Source: Burkholderia cepacia GG4 (lineage in GTDB: Bacteria > Pseudomonadota > Gammaproteobacteria > Burkholderiales > Burkholderiaceae). From it: a stretch of 64,000 nt of DNA. This document shows, in pieces, positions 44,463 to 54,067 of this stretch. The translations under genes and the position numbers were made by a program. Each line of letters starts with the position of its first letter. The stretch's first letter is position 1. The notes beneath the pieces are model-generated. The model was not told the DNA's origin and searched no databases. It saw nothing but the letters and a program-made list of their open reading frames with translations. The stretch covers positions 992,001 to 1,056,000 of the forward strand of contig NC_018514.1 of NCBI RefSeq assembly GCF_000292915.1, read 5' to 3'.

Positions 44463-44980
44463 CAGTTGGCCTCGAGCGCAGGGGCGTCGGTCGTTTCCGG
44501 CCGCGTGATGTCGGCCAGCAGCGGCCGGGCGATCCGCACATAGTCGGACGCGTCGAGCACGACCGAGCGGTCGAGGCGGCCCGCGTTGAACGCGATTTCG
44601 TCGTTGCGTTCGACCAGCGCGGGATCGACGACGAGCGTCACGTTCGCGTCGAACACGAACGGCGGCACGGCGCCCATCACGCAGCGCGTGACCGTGGCTG
44701 CGAGCTCGGGCGGCGCGAGCGTCGCCTTGCGGCGGCCGACCGCGTCGGCGACCTTGCGGAAATCGATCTTCAGGTGGCCGGGGATCACCGCGAGCGCGGT
44801 GGCGTCGCCGCCGTCCTTGAACGTGCAGAGCATCGCCTTCGCGCCCTGTTCGGGGCGGGTGCCGCGAATCGCGGCGATCACGTCGGATTTGCCTTCGGCC
44901 GGGTGATCCAGCACGCGGAACCGCGCGCCGGAGGTATTCAGCAGGTCGCACAGCGCGTCGAAAACGGGGTAGTCGCTCAT
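44462..44980 (-). CDS. YbaK/ProX-type aminoacyl-tRNA deacylase-like protein
   Basis: A 172-residue YbaK/EbsC-family (PF04073) protein with FRVLDHPAEGKSDVIAAIRGTRPEQGAKAM (in parts), the family Lys in GAKAM, and GAVPPF. Members hydrolyse mischarged aa-tRNA, such as Ala- or Cys-tRNA(Pro). This copy is first in a three-gene operon with a PAS regulator and a PLP ammonia-lyase, so it may guard against a non-standard amino acid handled by that enzyme (inference). Confidence 0.8.
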   Translation of the reverse strand: MSDYPVFDALCDLLNTSGARFRVLDHPAEGKSDVIAAIRGTRPEQGAKAMLCTFKDGGDATALAVIPGHLKIDFRKVADAVGRRKATLAPPELAATVTRCVMGAVPPFVFDANVTLVVDPALVERNDEIAFNAGRLDRSVVLDASDYVRIARPLLADITRPETTDAPALEAN

Positions 44981-45392
44981 GTCGTTCCGGGCAGGAGGGG
45001 GCGCATCGTGGTGCGCGCGGAGCGAGCGTGTCGGCTCGCTGTCGATATATTGTCCAAGTATAGACGTTTTGTCATGCGGATGGCAAAAGGCCGAAGCATG
45101 GATTGTCGTGCCTGTCCTCCCACCAACAGCCGAAAGGACGTTTCATATCGCGAAATGCGCATCGAATTCCCGCCGCGTCGCCTTCCCGCCGCTTGAAAAC
45201 CTGTTTTGCATCGCAAAAACGCGTTTCTATCCCATTGAAAAACAAGGAAAATTTATATCTTATGTCTTATATAAGAGTTGGTCGGCGGCACGTCGCGCGG
45301 CGTTACTATTGAGTCCATGCAGTTCGCTTCGTCACACGGAGCGGGCACGCTGAACCCTTTACTCAAATGCGCTTCGTTCCCAGGAGATTGAC
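44981..45392. promoter_or_regulatory. aceA upstream region with two AT-rich dyads
   Basis: This 412-base divergent interval is AT-rich near aceA. TTTTGC-ATC-GCAAAA (45204-45218) is a perfect dyad resembling sites of short-chain-fatty-acid regulators of the RamB/PrpR type, and TCTTATATAAGA (45265-45276) is a perfect 12-base palindrome. A possible -35 TTGAAA (45235-45240) stands 17 bases before TCTTAT (45258-45263), which would place the palindrome over the start site. Which proteins bind is unknown. Confidence 0.5.
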
Positions 45393-46976
45393 ATGTCCCA
45401 ATATCAAGACGACATCAAGGCAGTGGCTGGCTTGAAGGAAAACCACGGCAGCGCGTGGAATGCCATCAGCCCCGAGTATGCCGCCCGCATGCGTGCCCAG
45501 AACAAGTTCAAGACGGGCCTCGACATCGCGAAGTACACCGCGAAGATCATGCGCGCCGACATGGCCGCGTACGATGCCGACCCGGCCAAGTACACGCAGT
45601 CGCTGGGTTGCTGGCACGGCTTCATCGGCCAGCAGAAGATGATCTCCATCAAGAAGCACTTCAACAGCACCGAGCGCCGCTACCTGTACCTGTCGGGCTG
45701 GATGGTCGCCGCGCTGCGCTCGGAGTTCGGCCCGCTGCCGGACCAGTCGATGCACGAAAAGACCTCGGTCAGCGCGCTGATCCGCGAGCTGTACACGTTC
45801 CTGCGCCAGGCCGACGCCCGTGAACTCGGCGGCCTGTTCCGCGAGCTCGATACGGCCAAGGACGCCGCTGCGAAGGCTGCGATCCAGGAAAAGATCGACA
45901 ACCACGTCACGCACGTCGTGCCGATCATCGCCGACATCGACGCCGGTTTCGGCAACGCCGAAGCAACCTACCTGCTGGCCAAGCAGTTCATCGAGGCAGG
46001 CGCCTGCTGCATCCAGATCGAGAACCAGGTGTCCGACGAGAAGCAGTGCGGCCACCAGGACGGCAAGGTCACCGTGCCGCACGAGGACTTCCTCGCGAAG
46101 ATCCGCGCGATCCGCTACGCGTTCCTGGAGCTGGGCGTGGACGACGGCATCATCGTCGCCCGTACCGACTCGCTCGGCGCCGGCCTGACCAAGCAGATCG
46201 CCGTGACCAACGCGCCGGGCGACCTGGGCGACCAATACAATGCGTTCCTCGACTGCGAAGAGCTGTCGGCCGACCAGCTGGGCAACGGCGACGTCATCAT
46301 CAAGCGCGACGGCAAGCTGCTGCGTCCGAAGCGCCTGCCGAGCAACCTGTTCCAGTTCCGCGCCGGCACGGGCGAAGCACGTTGCGTGCTCGATTGCATC
46401 ACGTCGCTGCAGAACGGCGCCGACTTGCTGTGGATCGAAACCGAAAAGCCGCACATCGCGCAGATCGGCGGCATGGTCAGCGAAATCCGCAAGGTCATCC
46501 CGAACGCGAAGCTGGTGTACAACAACAGCCCGTCGTTCAACTGGACGCTGAACTTCCGTCAGCAGGCGTTTGACACGATGAAGGCCGCGGGCAAGGACGT
46601 GTCGGCATACGACCGTGCGCAGCTGATGAGCGTCGAGTACGACGAGACCGAACTCGCCAAGCTCGCCGACGAGAAGATCCGCACGTTCCAGGCCGATGCG
46701 TCGCGTGAAGCAGGCATCTTCCACCACCTGATCACGCTGCCGACGTACCACACGGCCGCCCTGTCGACCGACAACCTCGCGAAGGAATACTTCGGCGACC
46801 AGGGCATGCTCGGTTACGTGGCCGGCGTGCAGCGCAAGGAAATCCGTCAGGGCATCGCGTGCGTCAAGCACCAGAACATGTCCGGCTCGGATATCGGCGA
46901 CGACCACAAGGAATACTTCAGCGGCGAAGCAGCACTGAAGGCGGCGGGCAAGGACAACACGATGAACCAGTTCTGA
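45393..46976 (+). CDS. aceA: Isocitrate lyase, class 2 (long form)
   Basis: A 527-residue isocitrate lyase of the long AceA type found in beta-proteobacteria. The active-site motif is KQCGHQ (residues 217-222, catalytic C219), with GCWHGF and NNSPSFNWT family stretches. It splits isocitrate to glyoxylate and succinate for growth on acetyl-CoA sources. Malate synthase is not beside it. ATG at 45393 follows CAGGAGA. It ends in a strong terminator. Its location between catabolic modules fits a substrate degraded to acetyl-CoA. Confidence 0.96.
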   Translation: MSQYQDDIKAVAGLKENHGSAWNAISPEYAARMRAQNKFKTGLDIAKYTAKIMRADMAAYDADPAKYTQSLGCWHGFIGQQKMISIKKHFNSTERRYLYLSGWMVAALRSEFGPLPDQSMHEKTSVSALIRELYTFLRQADARELGGLFRELDTAKDAAAKAAIQEKIDNHVTHVVPIIADIDAGFGNAEATYLLAKQFIEAGACCIQIENQVSDEKQCGHQDGKVTVPHEDFLAKIRAIRYAFLELGVDDGIIVARTDSLGAGLTKQIAVTNAPGDLGDQYNAFLDCEELSADQLGNGDVIIKRDGKLLRPKRLPSNLFQFRAGTGEARCVLDCITSLQNGADLLWIETEKPHIAQIGGMVSEIRKVIPNAKLVYNNSPSFNWTLNFRQQAFDTMKAAGKDVSAYDRAQLMSVEYDETELAKLADEKIRTFQADASREAGIFHHLITLPTYHTAALSTDNLAKEYFGDQGMLGYVAGVQRKEIRQGIACVKHQNMSGSDIGDDHKEYFSGEAALKAAGKDNTMNQF

Positions 46977-46997
46977 GCGCCGTCGTAATCGAAGCAG

Positions 46998-47033
46998 AAC
47001 GCCAACCCGTCATCACGGGTTGGCGTTTTTTTT
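46998..47033. terminator. Rho-independent terminator of aceA
   Basis: AACGCCAACCCGT (46998-47010) pairs perfectly with ACGGGTTGGCGTT (47015-47027) around a CATC loop, followed by a run of eight T to 47033. It lies 22 bases after the aceA stop. Confidence 0.95.
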
Positions 47034-47054
47034 CATCCGCGCGATCGCCGCGCG

Positions 47055-47771
47055 TCAGCCACGCACCGCCTTCACGACGTACTGGCTCGTCGGCACCACG
47101 TCGATCTTGTCGAAATCGATGAAGCGTCCGCAGCTGTCCATCATCTCGGCCACGTTGCGCTGGAACTTCTCTTCGTCGCCGACCGCATCGAAGAACGCGT
47201 ACGGATCGGTCATCGCCGCGGCCGGGAAGCATTCCTCGACGATTGCGTCATAGCCGGGCGCAGCATGCGTGAGCGCGCGCACGACCACGTTCTGCACGTA
47301 CAGGAAATTGTCCTGCGTATCGATCGCGACGCGTGTGTGATGTCCGTGCCACACGTCGAGCCATGCTTCGTGTGAGAGGCGCGGCGGGCGCTTCAGGAAC
47401 GCGAGCTGCGAGAAGCCGCTCGTGCGCTCGCCGGCTCGCGCCGGAAAACGCGTGTTCGGAATCGGCTGCGACTCGGTGACGAGATACGCGGCCATGTGCG
47501 GGACGACCGCGCGCACCGCGTCGTCGAACGGCTGACGGAACATCGGGTTCGCGCTGTCGACCCACACCGCGACGATTCCGTCGATGCCCGGGTGCGTGTT
47601 GGTCTGCTTCAGGCCGGCGGCCGGCGCGACATCGGCGTCGGCGACGTTCACCTGCACGCCGTGCGCGCCGAGCGACAGCAGCTTGTCGGCAAGCTGCGCG
47701 CGCACGCTGCGGCTCCACGGCTCGGGTGCGGCCTGCGCATCGCGCCACAACACGTAAATGACTTTTTCCAT
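47055..47771 (-). CDS. EthD-like dimeric alpha/beta-barrel protein
   Basis: A 238-residue protein whose second half (SFSQLAFLKRPPRLSHEAWLDVWHGHHTRVAID region, about 118-150) has the EthD pattern of a ferredoxin-like barrel with a conserved WHGHH. EthD-domain proteins accompany oxygenases and reductases in catabolic clusters, often without known activity. The start at 47771 is preferred over a longer in-frame start with no ribosome site. It follows the NTF2-like gene at 47823 by 51 bases on the same strand. Confidence 0.75.
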   Translation of the reverse strand: MEKVIYVLWRDAQAAPEPWSRSVRAQLADKLLSLGAHGVQVNVADADVAPAAGLKQTNTHPGIDGIVAVWVDSANPMFRQPFDDAVRAVVPHMAAYLVTESQPIPNTRFPARAGERTSGFSQLAFLKRPPRLSHEAWLDVWHGHHTRVAIDTQDNFLYVQNVVVRALTHAAPGYDAIVEECFPAAAMTDPYAFFDAVGDEEKFQRNVAEMMDSCGRFIDFDKIDVVPTSQYVVKAVRG

Positions 47772-47822
47772 TGCTCCGGCTCCAGGGGGAAATGACGGGA
47801 TCGGCGGCATTGCCGCCGGGTT

Positions 47823-48353
47823 TCAGGAAGCGTTGATGGCCGGATCGGTCGCCTCGACCGAAGCGGCCGCGTCGTGTGCGCCCGGTGCGAAGCGGTTCGC
47901 GGTCAGCGTGAACGACGGCGGAATCGGCGACGTGACGGTTTCGAACAGGCGCTCGTGACGTGTCGCGTGAATGCGCCACACGCCGTCGCGCTTCACGTAC
48001 TGGTCGTCGTAGAACGCGGTGCCGTGCACCAGGTAGTTGTCCTCGAGATTGATCGCGTGATCCTCGAGAAACCACACGCCGCACGCGTGATCGGCGGACA
48101 CCAGCGTGAGCTCGGGGTGATGGCCGTGATGCATCGTCAGGAAGGTCGGCTTGCCGATCAGCGCGCGCAGGCTTGACACGAACGCGTCGCGGCCGTCGTA
48201 CGCATAGCGTCCGCCTTGCAGCCGCACTTCGCAGTCCTCGGTCAGACATTGTTCGAGCAGCGACCAGTCGTGCGTGTCGATCGCGCGGAAATACCGGTAC
48301 TTCAGCTGGCGGATCTGCTCGTATTCGTAGAGCGTGCGGGTCGTCTCGTCCAT
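47823..48353 (-). CDS. NTF2-like (SnoaL-type) protein
   Basis: A 176-residue NTF2-superfamily protein with Y21-x4-D26 (YRYFRAID) and H75-H76 (MHHGHHP), and Arg in WRIHATRH near 132. These fall at the spacing of the Tyr/Asp, His and Arg acid-base set known in the bile-acid 7alpha-dehydratase BaiE, so a steroid dehydratase or isomerase is conceivable. The start at 48353 begins at the family-typical MDETTRTLYEYEQIRQLKYRY (split). It is divergent from a homologue at 48563. Confidence 0.72.
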   Translation of the reverse strand: MDETTRTLYEYEQIRQLKYRYFRAIDTHDWSLLEQCLTEDCEVRLQGGRYAYDGRDAFVSSLRALIGKPTFLTMHHGHHPELTLVSADHACGVWFLEDHAINLEDNYLVHGTAFYDDQYVKRDGVWRIHATRHERLFETVTSPIPPSFTLTANRFAPGAHDAAASVEATDPAINAS

Positions 48354-48406
48354 CGCCGTATCTCGTGGTGGTGTCGTTCGATGGTAGGAACGAAGCCGCC
48401 CGCGTG

Positions 48407-48490
48407 ACATCGTCTGATCGGACGAACGCCGCGACGGCTGCGTTCACCCCTGCCGATACGGACCATCGGGTTCATCCAAACAGGTGATGG
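48407..48490. promoter_or_regulatory. Two copies of the shared motif in a divergent promoter region
   Basis: On the minus strand TTCGTCCGATCAGACGATGT (48426-48407) lies 54 bases before the leftward NTF2-like start. On the plus strand TTCATCCAAACAGGTGATGG (48471-48490) lies about 73-93 bases before the rightward one. Both keep 12 bases from (G/A)TC to GATG. The two units are thus probably controlled together. Confidence 0.5.
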
Positions 48491-48562
48491 CCGGCATCTC
48501 GTGCGCCTGTAACGTGGCGTCGACGCGGCTTCGATCCGCGCACACGAGACCAAGGAGACGGC

Positions 48563-49063
48563 ATGACCCCGATCGAACGAATGGAAGTGCGCGTGCGCAG
48601 GCTCGAGGACGCCGACGCGATCCGCCGCCTGAAGGCGCGCTATTTCACGTGCTGCGACCGGAAGGACCCGCAAGGGATGCGCGACTGCTTCGCACCCGGC
48701 ACCGTGCACATCGACTACGGCCGGATCGGCACGTTCGACCATCGCGACGCGCTTGTCGACGTGTTCGAGCGGCTCGGCTGCCATCCGCACATCGTCGAGA
48801 TGCACCACGGCGTGAATCCCGACATCACTGTGCTCGACGACACGCATGCGCGCGGCACGTGGGGCCTGCATTACCAGATGCTCGACACCAATGCGCGCAC
48901 GCTCACGCAGCTCGGCGCGACCTATGACGACGAATACCGGAAGGTCGACGGCGAATGGAAGATCGCGGCCACGCGCTGCGTCGTCACGTCGACGCTGTCC
49001 GCCCGTTACGACGGCGAAGCGCCGGGCGTGCTGTTCGCCGGCGCGCAGCCGCCGGCCGCGTGA
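48563..49063 (+). CDS. NTF2-like (SnoaL-type) protein
   Basis: A 166-residue NTF2-superfamily protein with Y27-x4-D32 (RYFTCCD), H81-H82 (MHHGVNPD) and Arg in WKIAATR near 141, the same layout as the other three homologues and as BaiE-type dehydratases. AAGGAGA lies 6 bases before the ATG. First of four rightward genes: NTF2-like, SDR, SDR, SDR. A dehydratase or isomerase role is inference from the layout. Confidence 0.74.
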   Translation: MTPIERMEVRVRRLEDADAIRRLKARYFTCCDRKDPQGMRDCFAPGTVHIDYGRIGTFDHRDALVDVFERLGCHPHIVEMHHGVNPDITVLDDTHARGTWGLHYQMLDTNARTLTQLGATYDDEYRKVDGEWKIAATRCVVTSTLSARYDGEAPGVLFAGAQPPAA

Positions 49064-49111
49064 CGCACACCAGCCACGCCGGTTGAGAACCTTCCCCAGG
49101 AGACATCGAAC

Positions 49112-49978
49112 ATGACACAGAACCACGAGGCGCCGGTTGCCGTCGTGACGGGCGCGTCGCGCGGCGCGGGCAAGGGCATCGCGCGCGCGCTCGGCGCGGC
49201 CGGCATGACCGTCTACGTGACGGGCCGTTCGCAGAACGACGGCGACGCGCCGCTGCCCGGCACGATTCACGAGACTGCGCGCGGGATCGACGCGCTCGGC
49301 GGCCGCGGGATCGCGGTCGCGTGCGACCACGCGGACGACGCGCAGGTGAAGGCGCTGTTCGAGCGCGTCGAGCGCGACAGCGGCCGGCTCGACATCCTCG
49401 TCAACAACGCGACTTACCTGCACGACCAGCTGATCCTGCCGGGCCCGTTCTGGGAGAAGTCGCTCGACCTCGTGAACATTCTCGACGTCGGGCTGCGTTC
49501 GGCCTACGTCGCGAGCTGGCACGCGGCGCCGCTGATGGCGAAGCGTCGCAGCGGGCTGATCGCGTTCACGTCGTCGTTCGGCGCGAGCTGCTACATGCAC
49601 GGTGCCGCGTACGGCGCGCAGAAGTCCGGCGTCGACAAGTTCGCGAAGGACATGGCCGTCGACCTGAAGCCGTTCGACGTCGCGGCCGTGTCGATCTGGA
49701 TGGGGCCGCTGCGCACCGAACGCACGACGCGCGTGTGGGACGAGCATCCGGACCTGTACAAGGAATTCTCGCTCGTCGCCGAGAGCCCGGAATTCACCGG
49801 TCGCGTGATTCATGCGATCCACGCGGACCCGCAGCGCATGGCGCTGTCGGGGCAGGTGCTGGTCGGCGCGGAAGCCGCGCTGCAGTACGGCATCGCGGAT
49901 CTCGACGGCAAGCAGCCGCCGTCGTATCGCGAATTGCTGGGCGGGCCCGTGCAGGCCCATCCGGCGATCGTCGCCTGA
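49112..49978 (+). CDS. SDR-family oxidoreductase
   Basis: A 288-residue SDR with VTGASRGAG (Ala in place of the second Ile-Gly position), VTGRS after beta2, NNAT, Ser in FTSSFGASCYMHG and YGAQK. It has an insertion after beta2 (NDGDAPLPGTIHETA) like the long SDRs related to DHRS1. The C-terminus lacks the usual DGG ending. It begins 48 bases after the NTF2-like gene, with CAGGAGA upstream. Confidence 0.85.
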   Translation: MTQNHEAPVAVVTGASRGAGKGIARALGAAGMTVYVTGRSQNDGDAPLPGTIHETARGIDALGGRGIAVACDHADDAQVKALFERVERDSGRLDILVNNATYLHDQLILPGPFWEKSLDLVNILDVGLRSAYVASWHAAPLMAKRRSGLIAFTSSFGASCYMHGAAYGAQKSGVDKFAKDMAVDLKPFDVAAVSIWMGPLRTERTTRVWDEHPDLYKEFSLVAESPEFTGRVIHAIHADPQRMALSGQVLVGAEAALQYGIADLDGKQPPSYRELLGGPVQAHPAIVA

Positions 49979-49987
49979 GGAGCACAC

Positions 49988-50743
49988 ATGGGCATTCTCG
50001 AAGGCAAGGTTGCGCTCGTGACGGGCGCGGGGCAGGGCGTCGGGCAAGGCGTCGCGCAGGCGCTCGCGTCCGAAGGCGCACAGGTCGCCGTGGTCGGCCG
50101 CACGCGCGACAAGCTGGTCGCGACCTGCGAAGCGATCCGCGCGCGCGGCGGTGTCGCGGAGCCGTTCGTATGCGACGTGATGGACGCCGCGCAGATCGCG
50201 CGGTGCGTCGATGCCGTCGTCGAGCGCTTCCGCGGCGTGCAGATCCTGATCAACAACGCGCAGGTCGTGCCGCTCGGCCGGCTGCTCGACGTGAGCGACG
50301 CGGACTTTTTCGCGGGCCTCGAATCGGGTCCGATTGCGACGCTGCGGATGATGCGCGCATGCCATCCGCACCTGAAGGGCGACGGCGTGATCGTCAATTT
50401 CGCGTCGTCGGCCGCGGTGCGCTGGGACACATCCGGTTATGGCGCCTACGCGGCGACCAAGGAAGCGATTCGCGCGCTCACGCGTGCGGCCGCCTGCGAA
50501 TGGGGCGCCGACGGCATCCGCGTGAACGCGGTCGCGCCGCATGCGCTGTCGCCGGGGCTGAAGGGCTGGGTCGATGCGAACCCGGACGAAGCCGCCGCGT
50601 TCTTCCGCACGATTCCGCTCGGCCGCGTCGGCGACTGCGAGCAGGACATCGGGCGCGCGATCGTGTTTCTCGCGAGCCGCGACGCCGCGTACCTGACAGG
50701 CGCGACGCTGCCGCTCGACGGCGGGCAGGCGTATTGGGGCTAA
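49988..50743 (+). CDS. SDR-family oxidoreductase
   Basis: A 251-residue classical SDR: VTGAGQGVG, VVGRT (NADP likely), INNAQ where most have NNAG, Ser in FASSAAVRWDTSG and YAATK, ending GATLPLDGGQ. It follows the previous SDR by nine bases with TGAGGAG upstream. Confidence 0.87.
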   Translation: MGILEGKVALVTGAGQGVGQGVAQALASEGAQVAVVGRTRDKLVATCEAIRARGGVAEPFVCDVMDAAQIARCVDAVVERFRGVQILINNAQVVPLGRLLDVSDADFFAGLESGPIATLRMMRACHPHLKGDGVIVNFASSAAVRWDTSGYGAYAATKEAIRALTRAAACEWGADGIRVNAVAPHALSPGLKGWVDANPDEAAAFFRTIPLGRVGDCEQDIGRAIVFLASRDAAYLTGATLPLDGGQAYWG

Positions 50744-50857
50744 CGGCGGGCGCGGCGTAACACATCGCGGCATCGCCAATCGAGGGCCGGCATGCACGTG
50801 CACTCAGCGCGTCGCGGCCGGCAAACCGGAATCGGAAAGCATCGAAGAGAGGACGAC

Positions 50858-51634
50858 ATGGGTCGACTGGAAGGAAAAGTAGCGATCGTCACGGGCGGCG
50901 CGCGCGGGATGGGGGCGGCGACGTGCAGGCTGTTCGTCGAAGAGGGCGCGCGCGTCGTGATCGGCGACGTGCTCGATGCGGAAGGCGAAGCGCTCGCGCG
51001 CGAGCTCGGCGACGCGGCGCGCTTCATGCGGCTCGACGTGGCCGACGAAGCGAACTGGGCGCGCGTCGCCGACGCGACCGTCGAGCAGTTCGGCCGCATC
51101 GACGTGCTCGTCAACAACGCGGCGGTGCTGATGTTCGGCGCGATCACCGAGTTGTCGAAACGCGATTTCGAGCGCGCGGTGTCGATCAATCTCGTCGGCA
51201 CATTCGTCGGCATCCACACGATCGCGCCGCGGATGATCGCGCAACGGAGCGGGTCGATCGTCAACATCTCGTCGGTCGACGGGCTGCGCGGCGTGAATGC
51301 GCTGGCCGCCTACGTGTCGAGCAAATGGGGCGTGCGCGGGCTGACGAAGGTCGCGGCGCTCGAACTCGGCCACCAGGGCGTACGCGTGAATTCGATCCAT
51401 CCGGGCGGCGTGAACACCGCGATGTCGAATCCGACCGGCGCGCCGCTCGACGAAGTCAACAAGCACTACACGCACGTGCCGCTGCAGCGCGTCGGCCTGC
51501 CCGACGAAATCGCGCGCGCGACGCTGTTCCTCGCGAGCGACGAAGCGTCGTACTGCAACGGCGCCGAGCTCTCCGTCGACGGCGGGATGGCGGCGGGCGC
51601 GTATTACCCCGGATTGCCGGGCGCGCCGTTTTGA
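50858..51634 (+). CDS. SDR-family oxidoreductase
   Basis: A 258-residue classical SDR: VTGGARGMG, IGDVLD (NAD likely), NNAAV, Ser in ISSVDGLRGV and YVSSK, ending CNGAELSVDGG. It resembles 3-alpha/20-beta-type hydroxysteroid dehydrogenases of the FabG-like branch (IHPGGVNTAM). ATG at 50858, AGAGGA upstream; 114 bases from the previous gene. Last of the module before pckG. Confidence 0.87.
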   Translation: MGRLEGKVAIVTGGARGMGAATCRLFVEEGARVVIGDVLDAEGEALARELGDAARFMRLDVADEANWARVADATVEQFGRIDVLVNNAAVLMFGAITELSKRDFERAVSINLVGTFVGIHTIAPRMIAQRSGSIVNISSVDGLRGVNALAAYVSSKWGVRGLTKVAALELGHQGVRVNSIHPGGVNTAMSNPTGAPLDEVNKHYTHVPLQRVGLPDEIARATLFLASDEASYCNGAELSVDGGMAAGAYYPGLPGAPF

Positions 51635-52159
51635 GCGGGGGGGGCGTGTTGCGTGCTTGAGCAGATGTTTGTGTACGCAACCTAATTCGGGGTTTGCCTG
51701 AATATCGAAAACGTGAATTCGCGCGCCCCGCGCTCACGTTCGCAGCGCGCGCGAGCGGCAGGCTGAAATTGCCGCTCGTGCGAAACCCTTGCCGGGCGGA
51801 CATCCCGGCCGTTTCGTCCCCAAAGCGCACGCGCTGGCGCCGTGAAACGGACCCGCGGGCAACCGGCGTGCCGGCCCACCGTCACAGTTGTTTCTTGTTG
51901 CAACGCAACGCCCGCTCGATATCGGCGATGGTATGCTGGCCGGAATGGAGTTGTATGGCAGGTTGCTTGCATGGCGAAACTCGCGTTCGCACCCTCTAAC
52001 GAGACTTCACCTTCTCTCGCACGCATCGCGGCATCGACGCGCGCTCCGCTCGCGCGTCCCGTCCTGCGCGCCGCCGCACCCTGCGCTCCAATCGCATACC
52101 CCATCTCGCGGGCTCGCCCCGCATCCCCCATCCCCGCCCAATAATCTGGAGACATCCTC
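51635..52159. other. 525-base region before pckG
   Basis: No gene recognised. It should contain the pckG promoter: the segment from about 51890 (TTGTTGCAACGCAACG, then GGTATGCTGGCC) has loose promoter-like elements, and the sequence to 52159 reads as an untranslated leader. CTGGAGA at 52146-52152 is the pckG ribosome site. No terminator hairpin was seen after the SDR gene. Confidence 0.4.
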
Positions 52160-54025
52160 ATGTCGCAAAACACTTTGGCCGAAGCAACACACGGCCCGCT
52201 GATCGCTCCGCCGGCGTTCGTCAAACATCGCAAGCTGATCGACTGGGTGTCGCGCATCGCGGCGCTCACGGAGCCCGAGCGCGTCGTGTGGTGTGACGGT
52301 TCGCAGGAAGAATACGACGCGCTGTGCCAGGCGATGGTCGACCAGGGCACGCTCACGCGCCTGAACCCGGCGAAGCGCCCGAACTCGTATCTCGCGCAAT
52401 CCGATCCGTCGGACGTCGCGCGCGTCGAGGATCGCACGTTCATCTGCGCGGCCTCGCGCGACGACGTCGGCCCGACCAACAACTGGATCGAGCCCGCTGA
52501 AATGCGCGAGACGCTCAACGGCCTGTTCCGCGGTTCGATGCGCGGCCGCACGCTGTACGTCGTGCCGTTCTCGATGGGCCCGCTCGGCTCGCCGATCGCG
52601 CACGTCGGCGTCGAGCTGTCCGACAGCCCGTACGTGGCCGTGAACATGCGGATCATGACGCGCATGGGCCGCGACGTGTACGACGTGCTCGGCGAGGACG
52701 GCGAGTTCGTGCCGTGCGTGCACAGCGTCGGCCATCCGCTCGCAGCGGGCCAGCAGGACGTGCCGTGGCCGTGCAACCCGGTCAAGTACATCGTGCATTT
52801 CCCCGAGACGCGCGAAATCTGGAGTTTCGGCTCCGGCTACGGCGGCAACGCGCTGCTCGGCAAGAAGTGCTTCGCGCTGCGCATCGCGTCGACGATGGGC
52901 CGCGACCAGGGCTGGCTCGCCGAACACATGCTGATCCTCGGCGTGACGTCGCCGGCCGGCAAGAAGTATCACGTCGCGGCGGCGTTCCCGTCCGCGTGCG
53001 GCAAGACCAACTTCGCGATGCTGATTCCGCCGCAGGGCTTCGACGGCTGGCAGGTCACGACGATCGGCGACGACATTGCGTGGCTGAAGCCGGGCCGCGA
53101 CGGCCGCCTGTATGCGATCAACCCGGAAGCCGGCTTCTTCGGCGTCGCGCCGGGCACCGGCGTGAAGACCAACCCGAACGCGATCGCGACGCTGAAGGAG
53201 AACGTGATCTTCACGAACGTCGCGCTGACGGAAGACGGCGACGTGTGGTGGGAAGGGCTGACCGACACGCCGCCCGCGAAGCTGACCGACTGGCAGGGCA
53301 ACCCGTGGACGCCGGAGATCGGCAAGGAAACCGGCCGCAAGGCCGCGCATCCGAACTCGCGCTTCACGGCGCCGGCGTCGCAGTGCCCGTCGATAGACGC
53401 GGACTGGGAGGATCCGGCCGGCGTGCCGATCGACGCGTTCATCTTCGGCGGCCGCCGCTCGACGACGGTGCCGCTCGTGACCGAAGCGCGCGACTGGGTC
53501 GAAGGCGTGTACATGGCCGCGACGATGGGCTCGGAGACGACCGCCGCGGCGGTCGGCCAGCAGGGTATCGTGCGCCGCGACCCGTTCGCGATGCTGCCGT
53601 TCTGCGGCTACAACGTGAGCGATTATTTCGCGCACTGGCTGAAGCTCGGCAAGCAGCTCGAAGGCGCGGGCGCGACGCTGCCGAAGATCTACTGCGTGAA
53701 CTGGTTCCGCAAGGACGCGAACGGCAAGTTCGTGTGGCCGGGTTTCGGCGAGAACATGCGCGTGCTGAAGTGGATGCTCGATCGCCTCGAGGGCAACGGC
53801 GGCGGCGGCGACCATGCGTTCGGCGTGTCGCCGGCCTATGACGACCTGCACTGGGACGGGCTCGACTTCACGCGCGAACAGTTCGATGCGGTCACGTCGA
53901 TGAACGCGGACGAATGGCGCGAGGAGCTGAAGCTGCATGCGGCGCTGTTCGATACGCTGAAGCTGCGGCTGCCGGCCGAAATGACCGACACGATGAAGAA
54001 GATCGAGCAGCGCATCGGCGGCTGA
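52160..54025 (+). CDS. pckG: Phosphoenolpyruvate carboxykinase (GTP)
   Basis: A 621-residue GTP-dependent PEP carboxykinase. The kinase P-loop [10 protein letters not shown] lies near residues 277-286, the metal-binding GDDIAWLK near 303, and GFFGVAPGT near 326; [10 protein letters not shown] is family-typical. It turns oxaloacetate to PEP and is the first step of gluconeogenesis from C4 acids. It sits between two oppositely oriented NTF2-like/SDR modules. Ends in a strong terminator. Confidence 0.97.
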   Translation: MSQNTLAEATHGPLIAPPAFVKHRKLIDWVSRIAALTEPERVVWCDGSQEEYDALCQAMVDQGTLTRLNPAKRPNSYLAQSDPSDVARVEDRTFICAASRDDVGPTNNWIEPAEMRETLNGLFRGSMRGRTLYVVPFSMGPLGSPIAHVGVELSDSPYVAVNMRIMTRMGRDVYDVLGEDGEFVPCVHSVGHPLAAGQQDVPWPCNPVKYIVHFPETREIWSFGSGYGGNALLGKKCFALRIASTMGRDQGWLAEHMLILGVTSPAGKKYHVAAAFPSACGKTNFAMLIPPQGFDGWQVTTIGDDIAWLKPGRDGRLYAINPEAGFFGVAPGTGVKTNPNAIATLKENVIFTNVALTEDGDVWWEGLTDTPPAKLTDWQGNPWTPEIGKETGRKAAHPNSRFTAPASQCPSIDADWEDPAGVPIDAFIFGGRRSTTVPLVTEARDWVEGVYMAATMGSETTAAAVGQQGIVRRDPFAMLPFCGYNVSDYFAHWLKLGKQLEGAGATLPKIYCVNWFRKDANGKFVWPGFGENMRVLKWMLDRLEGNGGGGDHAFGVSPAYDDLHWDGLDFTREQFDAVTSMNADEWREELKLHAALFDTLKLRLPAEMTDTMKKIEQRIGG

Positions 54026-54067
54026 CGGGTCGCATCGACGTAACGAAGTCGCGACTGAGCACACGAA

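Noticed and set aside
48302..50803. 833-codon leftward open frame
   Set aside because: Shadow of the NTF2-like/SDR module, Arg/His/Val-rich, with no family match.
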